Source of the DNA: Azolla pinnata | Taxonomy: Eukaryota > Streptophyta > Polypodiopsida > Salviniales > Salviniaceae | Assembly: GCA_037176905.1 (NCBI GenBank) | Contig: JBBBWG010030309.1 | Coordinates: 155,405-208,882 of the forward strand | Reading direction: 5' to 3' | Length of the DNA: 53,478 bases | In this document: in pieces, positions 37,430-50,000 of the stretch | Position numbering within the stretch: position 1 is the first letter of the stretch | How the letters are laid out: each line of letters opens with the position of its first letter | Translations under genes and position numbers: made by a program | The notes under the pieces: generated by a model | What the model saw: only the letters and a program-made list of their open reading frames with translations | Told to the model about the DNA's origin: nothing | Database searches by the model: none

Positions 37430-37670
37430 CATGCAGAGGTGACATGGCATGGCATGGCATGCATGCATGCAGTCCCAAAATGCCCACATTGCAGGTGTGC
37501 ATGTATGCATGCATTCATGCAAGGCATAGCAAGGATGTGTATGCATGCACGCATGGCATGTGGCTTGCATGTCAGCATACACATGCATACATATATATCC
37601 ATATGCATGTGTATGTATGCATGGGTGGATGGATGCCAAGTGGATGATCCATGCATGCATGCATGCATGG
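37430..37670. repeat. CATG/TGCA-rich simple sequence
   Basis: Alternating ATGC/CATG/TGGA units over about 240 bp, translating to Met/Cys/His/Ala runs on both strands. Same class as the tracts near 3600-3920 and 39230-39660. Confidence 0.9.
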
Positions 37671-37782
37671 TGTTTCATGCAATTTGGTGGCTCAAGGGCA
37701 TTAAAGAGGGCTTGTTTGCTAGTGGATAGGTAAAGAGCCAGACCAACCACTCTGTGTTTTCTTACAAGGCGTCTGCCTCGGT

Positions 37783-37870
37783 TTCTTGTTCTGCTCTGTT
37801 CTGTTCTGTTCTTGCTCAGCTCAGCTCTGTTCTGTTCTGTTCTGTTTTGTTCTATTCTGTTCTGTTCTGC
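37783..37870. repeat. TTCTG pentanucleotide repeat
   Basis: Repeats of TTCTG/CTGTT with a few variants over about 90 bp. Confidence 0.9.
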
Positions 37871-39264
37871 CTTTGATCGAGCCTCGTCTCCACAAGAAGA
37901 AGGATGGGGTGTCGTCGGAACCTCTGTAAGCATGCTTCTGTTTGCTGCTTCTTTCGGGGGTAAAGCGTTGACATTCCCATCGGTTTCCCGAAAATGCGAT
38001 CCTACGTGCAAGCAACTCTGATCGAGGAAGGTCTTGGTCAGGCTTATCAATTGCCTGGGGGAATACAAAGGGGAGAAGAAAAAAAATGGAAAAAAGAAAA
38101 GGAACTATTGTCGAGTTGGGAAGACCCCGATCGTGCTTTGTAAATTTCTCTATCTCCGATCCTTGCCTGACCTACTCGCACTTGGCTAGAAATGTTAACG
38201 ATTTGGGCTTCTCAATATGGTGGCTTCGTCCAAATTTAGCGGCAAGTTTGCCATCAATGAGGAAGGTTCTCTTCAAGGGTCCTGGAAGTAAGCCCATCCT
38301 CTACATGCCAAGTTTGGTGTGCTTGTGACTACTCTTAAGATAGAAAAAAGAGTTAGATTAGCTTGGGTTGATGTAGATGGCTTCATACAGATTTGTGAAA
38401 GCAATTCTAGTTACTAGCTCTCCGACTTGGCCTTTGTTTGCTGATGATTTGGATGGCACGGGAAAAAAATATCTTAATGATGGGATCCGTGAACACTTGT
38501 AGCCAGATGACACAAGATGGCAACAGAGCAGAGGAAGCTGAACAAATCAACGAAGGACAGATCCACAAATGGCCTGCGTGTGACCAAGATTAGCAAATCA
38601 AAATCCTCCTTGATAAGCAGCATAATGTGTTTGATTAGTGTTAATCACCGTGGATTGATGTTTCAATCAAAGGCGATTAATTGAGCTATATGGTGTGATA
38701 GTCTCCTGTTTGAGAGGCATTTAGAGAGTCGATAATCAGGATTAGCTCTCAACTTCGCTTCACCATAAGATCGCGTGCACTTATTCCAAGGGAGTTGTCC
38801 CCCCCCCACTCAAACATTTGTGTTTATGTTGATCCGATCGATGATCCAACGACGACATGTAATGCCGAATTCTCCACATATAGTCAAGACATCGAATGAA
38901 CCAAGCAAGTGTCATTGACTGATCTGTTTCCAACACTCCTCTAACTTAACCACAACTACCCGTAACGATTTGCTCGGCTTCTTCAGCACTGCCAACAAAC
39001 TTCGGAGTTTCGAGGCACACCAGCGGCAGTCTCAGACGTTAATTCCCAGTCCCCAATTCCACCTCGTCGGAATTGAGACAAATTTCATGTTCCTGTGTTG
39101 TATTGACCAGAGAACGCAAGTTGCAGGCAAGGCCTTCGCTTACCAAGCAATAAGGAGCCAGCAAAAAAATCGAGCGAGGTTCAGATTTGTCTAGTTTTCG
39201 CCTTGCGCTGAATCTGTAACATGTTTGTATGCATGTTGGCATGCAACAACCATGCATGGCACCA

Positions 39265-39660
39265 TGATCATCATTCACAACACTTCATGCATGCATGTAT
39301 GTGTGCGCGTGCGTGAATGCATGCATGCATTCCTACAGCACCATGATCATCATCCACAACACTTTATGCATGCATGTGGGGGTGCATGCATGCATCCATA
39401 CACTGCCTTTGCAGCACCATCATTGCATCACCCACATCACTCCATGTATGTATGGATGCATGCATGCATGCCTGCGTTCATACATTGGATGAATACATGA
39501 TCATCATCCACAACACTTTATGTATGCATGCATGCATGTGGGGATGCATGCATGCATCCATACGCTGCCTTTGCAGCACCATCATTGCATCACCCACATC
39601 ACTCCATGTATGTATGGATGCATGCATGCATGCCTGCGTTCATACATTGGATGAATACAT
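39265..39660. repeat. 154-162 bp tandem duplication in CATG-rich sequence
   Basis: The unit starting CATGATCATCATCCACAACA lies at 39342 and again at 39496. Internal landmarks (GCAGCACCATCATTGC at 39411 and 39573) are 162 bp apart because of a small length difference. A shorter, divergent copy begins near 39265. Confidence 0.85.
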
Positions 39661-39663
39661 GCA

Positions 39664-39845
39664 TCGTCAGCATCGTATAAATCGTAACGATCGTAACCAT
39701 CGTCACCATCGTCACCATCGTCACCATCGTCACCACCACCATCACCATCGTCACCACCACCATCACCATCGCCACCACGACCATCACCATCACCATCACC
39801 ATCAGCACCAGCATCATCATCAGCACACCATCATCATCACCACTT
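39664..39845. repeat. CATCGTCAC minisatellite array
   Basis: Nine-base units CATCGTCAC and variants CACCATCAC follow directly after the duplication. In one phase they read long His/Arg runs. Confidence 0.9.
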
Positions 39846-40106
39846 CGAATCCATTCCTTCGCTGCTATGCAGTCGTCGTGCAGGATCCCCTCCTACTTCC
39901 TCGAACAATTTGCCCGTGCTTCTGCATAACCGGAGATGAACCGCATCATGGTCAGGGTTCGGGTTTGTGCATCGGCGTCCCTCGCATTAGGGTCAAGATT
40001 CAGTCTCGTTTGGGTATCGCCATAGATAATTGAGGCCAGGTTTTTAGGGTTAGGGCCAGTTCTTCCTCTCTGACAGGCTCCCTCCAGCTCCGCCCGTTAT
40101 GACCAG

Positions 40107-41020
40107 GTAAAACTTCGACTCTCGTTTTCTCTTAAATCGATCCCGTCTCTCTTAAAATTTCTTTCTTTCTTCCTTCCGTTCTCTCTTTCCTCTCTCCCGT
40201 CTCTTTCTTACATCACGTATCCTTGCATTTTGAATTCTCGCTATGGTGGCGGTTATGCTATAGCTTTAATTTACCAGAATTTCCTGTTTTTCTTTTTCAT
40301 TTTATTTTTGCGGAGCATCTGCTCATGTGATCATGCGTTTCCTGTGTTTTCTTTGTCATCTCGATGTTTTTCACTAAACCCTAAACCCTTCAACCCAAGT
40401 TCTCAACGTTTCCACCTCATTCTTGGTATTGCAGATCCAAAATTTCGTATTTTGTTAGATAGTTTACATAGAGTAGGCCCAAGGATGATTTCTATAGGTG
40501 AACATGTCTTTATTTTTGGACCGTTATCTTGATCTCGCAGATCAAGAACTACTTCTTTAAGCAGGATTTTGTTGCGTGCTTGAGCTCTTTCTTGATTCGG
40601 CAGCATTTGTTAATGTTTTCGAGCTCTTTCTGAACATTTCATAGATCAGTTGTTCAGCAGGCTTGGCTTTGTTTGATACTTCTAGAACAAAGATATGGCT
40701 TCTTTAGCAGAATGTCTATATCTTTTCAACCTCGTTTTGAGGCATGGGATGGGAAAAAGTTCGCATCTTTAACCAAATTGGTCCATATTTCGATATCTTT
40801 AAGAATTTTAGCTGAAATGTCTCACGCTCTCGCCCTTATTTTCACCAATTCTGTTTGACGATTTCTGCTTCAGCAAAAATATTTTATGAGACATCCTTTA
40901 CTGACCTCCTTTTCTGACAATTTTGTTATTTCTGAGGGTGTAGAAGCACTGAAAAGGCACCAGTCTGTCTCTGTTGATGATCCATAGAGAGAAAACAACA
41001 CAGTTAATTGTCCATCTTAG
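40107..41020 (+). other. Candidate 5' UTR intron of PDS5
   Basis: A donor ACCAG|GTAAAA at 40107 and an acceptor TTAG|CGGC at 41020 would place a 914-bp intron 17 bp before the PDS5 ATG at 41038. Upstream coordinates of the transcript are not known, so this is a splice-motif inference. Confidence 0.4.
40374..40389. promoter_or_regulatory. Telo-box TAAACCCTAAACCC near PDS5
   Basis: A double AAACCCTA unit lies in the 5' region of PDS5, inside the candidate UTR intron. Plant genes expressed in dividing cells often carry such elements, so this fits a cohesin regulator, but it is inference. Confidence 0.5.
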
Positions 41021-41037
41021 CGGCTGGCTATCTAGCT

Positions 41038-44000
41038 ATGGCGAAGGCTACACAGCGTCTCTCTACCATAGGAAAACAGTTGTCACATCCTCCTCATACC
41101 AAGGACTCTATCCTCAAGCAGCTTAAGGTATATCAAGCTTCATTCATTCCTGGAATTTAACATTAATTACCCTGGAGTCATGTTCTTAGCATCTTTTTGG
41201 TTCTCTTGTTTGTAGCAAGCTGCAGAAATTTTGTCCGAAATGAAGCAATCACAAGATATGAAAGCATCTCTTGATTCATTGGTGAAGGCCTTAGTGCTTC
41301 CAGCATTAATCAAGCACAAAGACAAAGATGTTAGGCTTCTTACCATGACTTGTATTATGGAGATTTTAAGGATTGTCGCCCCAGATGCACCATACAGCGA
41401 CAAAGAGTTACAGGTTCGTTTTTTGAAGCCTTATCATTACATCGAGCTTGCTATGAAGGTGCTGTGAGTAGTTCCATGGTATATACTCTTCTAGTATATT
41501 CCTAATAAATTCATTTCATAACACGAGAATGGGGTGCAATGGAAATAATGGATAATGTATAGGGTGGTACTAATGTATGAACTGGCACTATATGACTTCC
41601 CGGGAGAAAGAACTTTATCTGTAATTATTCCATAATTGTAGTTGCTAGTAATACAAGCGACAATACAGTCCATCCTGTGTTGCTCTTCATAAATTGTCAT
41701 AGAGCCTGGATGGAGGATTTTGATGGCTATCTGAGTGTAATAACATACTGTATATGGTGTGTGCTATGGGTTCTTGGTTTGTGGATCAGGAGTGACAGAT
41801 AGTCCAACTACTATAGTATAACCCTTCTGCAGACACTAGTCAACTTTTAGGTTGTGGAAACCACGGTATCCACTTCATTGGGCACATTATAGATCATACA
41901 CACAGACTAGCCCTAGAACCTGCTGATTGGCCGAAATCCCTAGAAAATCACCATCACGATGGGAGTGATGTGAGACCACATTGACGCTGAACTTCTTATA
42001 ACCATATTTAACACGATCAAACCTCTTCTCATGGTGTTAAAACTTGATCCCAATTGATAAAAAATGAAAAATATTCTCATACGGTTTGAATCTTCAAAAA
42101 ACTAGTGACCAACCTTCAAAGGTGTGACAAGATTTTAGCAAAGGAAAGGATAGTACTAAACATTGGGTTTCTCTAATTGCACATACCCATGGCCCAATTG
42201 GAATATCTGTTTTTCCATAATCTTTGCTTGTATATTTTCCTGCCTCAATATGATAAATCTGTGCGTGAAAAAGGATGTTCATATAGTGGGTTGTGTTCCT
42301 ACCAAGAGGAGGTCTTGTGGGTGACGTGTACCTTTGTCAACCAATTTTATGTTACCAAGTAGTTCAGATCACCACTTTACTATTTCCCGTTTTGGTCATG
42401 TCTGACAGAGATATCCTTGAATTTTTGGCAGGAAATATTTGAGGAGGTCGTTTCTGCATTTCACGATTTGAAGGACATATCCAGCTCTTCTTATGCAAGG
42501 AGAACTGTTATCTTAGAGATTATAGCAAATCTCAGATTATGTGTACTAATGCTAGATGTTGGTTGTGATGATGCTATCATGGAGATGTTTCAAATTTTCT
42601 TCTCAGTTGCTATGTATGTATTACATGGTTTATCCGCTATTTGTTTCTACATATGTGTTGTAAATGGAATTTTGATTTTCTTTAAAAATTATGCCTTAGT
42701 TGGAGAAACTGAAATGTATATCTACTTTGTCTGCTGTTTTGATTAGTTGAAACGTTTTTTTCTATGTTATATCTTCTCATCAAATTTCTTCTTGTTCATT
42801 GACAGTGACAAGCATTCTTCTTCTGTTCTTGCTGCAATGCAAACGATAATGGTTGCCACGATAGAAGAAAGTGAAACAATTCCCCTGCCTATGCTAGATC
42901 TTATATTGAAGCAATTATTGAAGCAGAAGAAGGTACACTATTGGACAATAAGATACGAAATTTTATCCTGGATCAGTTTGTGATTGTCAGTTTTGATCTC
43001 ACCTGCATATATGACGATCTGGGTTGATCAGGCCATTCTTCATCCCTAGAAATTCCGGTATCCATTAGGCAGCCTACTTCCATCTAGAGGTTTCGTTTTA
43101 TGCATATAGATATATGGACACACTGTCCTTCCTTTGTATTGTGTTTTCTGTAGTTATAGATGGTATAATTGCTGCCTACACTTGCAATTTCCCTGTAACC
43201 ATGTGTTCTGAAATCTCATCTATTTGTTTAAGTAACATGATAAAGTTATAGTTTGGTGCTTTTTGCAGGGAGTGTCTTCTGTTGCACACAAACTTGCGGT
43301 TGGGGTAGTTCAACAATGTGCTGACAAACTTGAGCCTTATGTTCAACGGTTGTTGACATCTGTGATGCTGGAAGGCAGGGAAGCAGAAGTTGATCTACAT
43401 GAACATTATCATGATATCATATATGAAATCTACCAATGTGCACCACAAATGCTTCTTGCTGTTATTCCCAATTTCACTCAGGAATTAGTGGTATGTCACA
43501 TTCTTGGACATATCTATGAGCAAATTTTACTTCACAGCAATATCTCTTATACTGAGAAACTCTTAAATGCTGCAAGTTATTTTTTTATTTTGGTGTAGAA
43601 TGATCAAATAAATGTACGATTGAAGGCGGTAAAATTGCTTGGAAGGCTGTTTGCCCTTCCAGATCACCATATGGCAAAGGAGTATCGACAATTATACTTG
43701 GAGTTTCTAAAGAGGTTCACTGACAAAGCTGTTGAAGTTCGGCTGGCAATGATAAATTGCGTGAAAGAGTGTCTGAAAGCAAATCCATCTGCGTCTGAAA
43801 TGAGTGAAATTTTAGGTGTGAACTTGAACTAACTAGAGGAGGAGGGGAATACACATATCCTTTGTACTCATAATTTTGCTCTCCTTGATTGTAAACAGAT
43901 GGATTAGATGACCGTATCCTGGACAGTGAAGAAACAGTAAGGCTCCAGACTGTAGCAGCAATTTGTGATGTTGCAAAGCAAAATTTCAGATGTATCCCAG

Positions 44001-47000
44001 TTTCACTTCTTAAACATGTGGCAGATCGACTGCGGGACAAGAAGGTAATGTGGTGTATTGTAAAATTCTAGTGTATACAGCTACAATGAGTATGTACTTA
44101 TTTCTGATTGCTGTAAGCTCTGTCCAGGTGCTTGTAAGAAAGGAAACCTTTATTTCTGATTGTTGAAAGATATGTCCAGGTGCTTGTAAGAAAGGAAACC
44201 TTCTCAAGGTTGGCTGAGGTTTACAGGACCTATGCTTCAAAGTGTTGTGAGGGCATTGCTTCAGTTGACAAACAATTAGAATGGATTCCAGGAAAACTGC
44301 TTCGATGCTGCTATGACAAAGATGTGAAGGAGTTCAGGTGACACATGATAAACTCTTCTATACTGTGATATGAACTCATATGTAATATGGATTTATTTAA
44401 CGGAGTCCCATAGCAACACATTCACTCATAATCTTGTGTCAATATCTGATTGCTGTGACATATTTGGTGCTGTATATGTATTTTGGTATTACATGCAATT
44501 ACACATCAAGATTTATGCTTGTTTATGCATCTTTCTATCATCCATATTTGGAACCTGACTCTATGGATTTTAGGAGTGTAGCTGAACATAAAGAATTAAA
44601 AAATAATCTGGTGACTGAGTTGATGAGGAATTGGACATAGAGTACATAGAATGCAACTAATAGTTGAATGAGAATTGCTACATCAAGAAAAAAAATGTCA
44701 TCTCCCCAAAATAGCGTGTAAGTATGCAGAAAGTGGGGTGAAGACATAAGCAAAGAGTTCCATGGCATGGAAATCATAGGATGCAGATATTGTTTTTGGA
44801 TGGGATGTTGATGATGAACTGGAAAGGAGAAAACAGGCAAAGAACACTCCATAGAGAAGATTTGAAACATCATAACAATGATTATCTGTTGGAAAACATA
44901 ATTGTAAGCATGAGAGAACCAGAATCAACAATCCATAGAGAAGATTTGAAACATTATACCATTATCATCTGATAATTGTGCTACGATAATCTGGCAAATA
45001 AGCACAGCACCGATCACCGATTACCGCAGAAGAAAAGCTGGAAGTGGAAATTAAGCCTGGTCTATATCATGTTTTTACAGTTGTAGAAGATTCCCCATGT
45101 ATGAAGTTTGGTAGTTATGTTCAAGCACATGGAACACGTGAAAAGAAATAAGCTGTCAACATTACATCGATGAAAAAAGACAAGTGTACCCCTTTTTAGG
45201 AACAAGGACAAGGAAAGGATACCGACTGAATAACCCTTAGATGTAGAGGGATGTATCATTGGTGGATGTATGCTAATCAATTGAAATGCCATTAAACATA
45301 AAACATTCTCAACCTTCCACTTGCGCTTTCTTAAAAATCTTGATATATAGGGAACAATGAAAGTCAACAGTGGCTATCATTAAAGCATCAAACAGTGGTT
45401 CGTTACTATGATTTTTGAATATTCATCTCTTGTATAGTAATTTTGGAGGCGTCAAACCTTCTTATTTGACTAATTTGTTGCCACTGAAGCCCTAAACAGA
45501 GCTTAATTGTCTTCCAAGTGAAGATTCATGTTAAAGCTGTAAATATTGCTTTGTCGTTGTCTAAGTGAGTGTGTGTCATTGAAGCTCTAAACAGATGATT
45601 GTTCCAAGTGAAAATTCTTATGTGTGATTACTCTATCGATCCTCACTAGCTGCCAAATTATTTGAATAGCATCTAGCAGTGAGCCTGGTTCTCAAGTTCA
45701 GACAGTATGAATTTTCAACTTGATTTACTAGAGTTTGATTAGTAAACTTCCACAGATCGTAAAGTACACCCAACATCTCTATGCATTTCTTAATATGCAA
45801 CCATGATTTATGATGCAATTACACCAGTATATCTACAACTATAGCCACATTGGGCCTTATCGGAGAAAGATAGGTATAAGGATAGTTGTAGAAAATTTCT
45901 TGTTAGTAATGACAGTCAGGTGTAAATGTTCACCACAGATTGTAGAGTCAGATAAGGTGGGTGCTGACTAGTTCATTGTGCAAACTTTCAGGCATGTACA
46001 GTGTTAAGAAGGTTTACAGCATTTTCCTACTTAATATGGAATTTTTGTTTGTAATGCAATTCCTTTAATATTCGACTGTTTAGAGCCTTCTGTACAACGT
46101 TTTTCATGTAGAAGGCTGTGCACAACTCAGTTATATCTACTCTTTGATTTCAATTGTCTTATAAATAGCACATCCAAATTAACAAGGATTTATGCCTTCT
46201 TTTTCTTTTTTTGTAATGCAGACCAGCAGCACTTGAGGTTGCCTTTGTAGAAAGGTTGTTCCCCCGTCAAACTTCTGTGCACGAGAGAATAAAACATTGG
46301 ATTTCCATGTATTCTGTATTCGAAGAAAATGACAGGAAAGCATTAATAAAGGTTCTTTCACAGAAGAGGAGGTATGCCTTCAACTTTTAGCTGCTTTGAC
46401 TTAGATTTGCTTCATCTGGTGATGGATCTTCTTCTCCTTGTAGATTGCAAGAGGAAATGTCAAAATATTTAGCTTTACGCCAAAGAGGGAAGGTCAGTTA
46501 GCTTTCATTGGCCCCTGTGCTAATACTGGTCACCAAGTTATTGGGTTCATTCTTTCCTGGTTTAATGTTTTGTTATTCTAGGAATCAGGTCATGAAGATC
46601 CTGATATTCAGCAGCTTTTGAAGGCAATGACATTGTTTTTTGTGGATGATGGAAAAGTTGAGGAACATTTCCAAAAGCTTCACAGCATGAAGGATAATAA
46701 AATTTTCAAGGCACTTTCCCAATTGCTGGATCCACAAACCAGCTTCAGTGAGTCGGAATCGATAAAAGTGAGATGTATTTCATCTTGAAGTTCTTATTTA
46801 ATTGATAGGCTACTTGCATTCAATTATTAAAACATACTTCTGTCTTGGGAGATTCTTGTTATTTTCATCTCTTTATGGTTGTTAACTTCCTTCATGGCTG
46901 AACTTCAATTGGCTCATTCTATCAATCCAAGCCTATCCTGGAAACTAATGACATGGATGGAAAAGTCCAGATCTTTCTGCATATTGTGATTATTGATCTT

Positions 47001-50000
47001 ACATGAATTGAGTTCGAATATACGGAGATTGCATAGGAACCTCATGTTTCTTGAAACTGTTCTTCAATATATCACAGTTTCAATCACCTCCTAAAACCGT
47101 ATATGATAAATTATCTTGTCCTTTTGACAAGATACGTAAAATCATAATAATTTTTATCATGGATAGAATGTTGAAGATATTCCCTCATATGCATAAATAT
47201 CTGTACCGCTTTTAAAAGAAAGAATATCTCTTTCAGTACGTTTTTGCATCTTTAGTAGAATTGCAATATTGGATTTACAGGAGGAGCTGTTAAAGCGAAT
47301 AGGAGAGCATCATCCTCAACATGAGTTCTTTAAAGTACTGGCTGTGAGGTGTTCCTATTTGATATTTGGGAAGGATCATACCAAGGCTGTTATGGAAGAA
47401 ATCTCCCTGAATATGGAAGATTCTAATAGGGAGATTGTGGTTGATGGTTTAACCCTAGTTGCGGCAAGTATCTTGATGTTCATTGCAGCAAATGGATTGA
47501 GATGGTTTTTGTTAACTTCTGTAATAGGTTCTCTTTTATTGGATTTATACAGGAAATAGCAGGATTTTTCCCTTCCCTAGTCAAGGGTGTGAAGGAGGAT
47601 TTGCTGACCTTTTTACTTGAAGGTGATTCCACAATCAAGGAAAAAGTTGCAGATATTTTGGCAAAAGCGGGAAGTTCATTCCGTGATCAAATGGATGGTG
47701 CTGACAGGTAATTGACTTCGTGATATTTTATCACAGAGACTTCTGGATTCAGCATAGGTGTGCACTTTCTTCTGGAATGTGATCAATTTGTCTTCTCTTT
47801 TTGAAGCAGGATTGAACTAACACTTCAAAAGCTTTGCTTGGAAGGAACCCGAAAGCAAGCAAAGTATGCAGTTGCTGCTCTATCAGCAATTAATGCTGAT
47901 GATGGATTCAAGACATTGTCAGTTTTGTATGGAGTGAGTGCTTGTCCCACTTACTTTTCTTAAAATGAGGTTAGCATTTATATGCATTTAGCAAGATTCA
48001 GAATAATCTCACTGATTTTATGGGTGTCCGGGTGGACATCTTTCTCTTTGTTGTTACAGCATCTTGTTAAAGAACTGCGAGAAAACAACCCATTTTTACC
48101 GACAATCTTGCAATCACTTTCCTCCATTGCTGAGATTTCTGTTCCAATTTTCGAAACACAGGAAGATGATATTGTCCGCTTTGTAGTTAGGTCACTTCTA
48201 CAGAAAGATTCTGTGAGTGAAATATATGATTTGGTATTTTTTGAGAATTTAAAGTGATTTCTTTCTGGTTCAGGAGTTAAACATGCCTGCTGTACAGGTC
48301 ATAGGAGATGGGGTCTCTGAAACTGAGGATGGGGAAAATATAAATACAACATGTAAGCTTAAGGTATTTACATGTAAAGACGTTCTCTAGTCTATTTCTT
48401 AAACATTGCTTAAAAGTATGTAGCTCAATAATAACTGTTCCATATGTCTCACAGCTGATTTTGTTATAATGACAAGATGATGAAAGTTATGCTTGTTGTT
48501 CAAATAATAGCTTTTATGATTATTATAAGATATTTAGAGGACAGAAAAAACCATTGAAGATTTGCAGATATTTGGACTGAAAACCCTAGTCAAGAGTTTT
48601 CTTCCTCTGAAACAACAGCCAAGGAAGCGCTTACGAGGCCTCCTTGGTTTGCTGTCCAAGCTTGTTCCTAATGGAGATATTTCGGAGTCTTCAAAATCAA
48701 GGTAATGTCCATAATTGAAAAAATTATTAGGGCTTATAGTATACTCAAAAGCCTGTTTCTTTCATTTGGCAGTGAGATTGACAAAGCCCAATTACGTCTT
48801 GCTTCTGTGAAAGGGTTATTGCGTTTGGCCAGACGGTGGGACACTCAAATCCCCCCTCCAGTATTTCATTTGTGCATGTTCACGGCACAGGTATCTGCTT
48901 GTTTGTACCTTGGACCATAAACCTTTTGATGTTTCAGATCATTGATTTGCAAATATGTTTGTTTTCAGGATTCATGTGCCGATGTTAGACACGGCTTCCT
49001 AAAGAAATTGCATCAGTATCTTAAAGATCATACTTTGCACCATAAATATGCAAGTGGCTATGCATTGTTTTCTGTAGAATCTGGAAAAGATGTTGTGACA
49101 GAGGTAAGGTGCTCATATGATGAATAACATTGCAAACTCTGTTTTCTGTTTATGTAGCACATGCAAATCTGACAATCTTTTCGGGTCCATATTCAGGCAA
49201 AACATTACCTGGTTGAATTCTTTGAAAGTGCACGAATCGAAGCAAAGACTCAAAAGAGGTCGACTATGCAGTCGGATATTTCACCTGTCACATACAATCC
49301 AGAATACATTCTCGTATATCTTGTTCATCTCCTGGCATACCATCCCTCTTTTCCTGCTCAAATGTCTGAAACGGCGGATGCATATGAGCTTTTTTACAGG
49401 TGGATTATATAGCTCTGAGAATGAATAACATAAAAAAATATACTTCATATTTGGAATTTTGGCATGTGAGGTTTTTTTTCTTAACTTGGATTTCTGTGTT
49501 GGTCTTTGCAGAAGCTTGCTATTCTTTCTTAGACCTTTGGTGCATCAAGACCATGAAGGCATAATTAAAGGAGATGGCGATAATTTGCCTGCAATTTTAG
49601 CTATTTTCCGAACCATAAAGAAAGCTGAAGATGCGTTAGCCGGGAAAAAGACAAGTGTAAGAGATGTTTAGGTTCCAAAGTCTTTTTCTTTCCAATAGAG
49701 GGGATTGGATTGTGATGCAAACTCATAGATTATATACCTTTTTTTGTTGATTTATCCATGTACATTGTTATAACCTCATTTGTTATGAAGTCACTAGGTG
49801 TAAAAGGTATGATAGAAGTGGAAATGCAGCAGGTTTTTAAGTTATCATTTCCTGCACCTACCCATCCAAACGATTAGCACTTGCCATTCTGTCTTTAAAT
49901 TCAATTTTCAACCTTTCCAACTGTTGACTGCATTTGTATATGTGTTCTCACCTGTGCATGAGCTGCATGCATGGAGTTTTTTTTCCTTTCAATTCTGTCA

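Larger units (their letters stand above)
36700..41037. other. Divergent intergenic region between GPDH and PDS5
   Basis: This holds the GPDH leader, microsatellites (GA, CATG, TTCTG), a 154-162 bp duplication, a CATCGTCAC array and the PDS5 5' region. Open frames across 37274-38068 and 39225-40033 read simple repeats. I find no further gene. Confidence 0.6.

Noticed and set aside
37274..38068. 264-codon minus-strand frame
   Set aside because: Reads CATG, TTCTG and GA repeats; no conserved block.
39374..40033. 219-codon plus-strand frame
   Set aside because: It is the 154-162 bp duplication plus the CATCGTCAC array. Repetition, not a gene.
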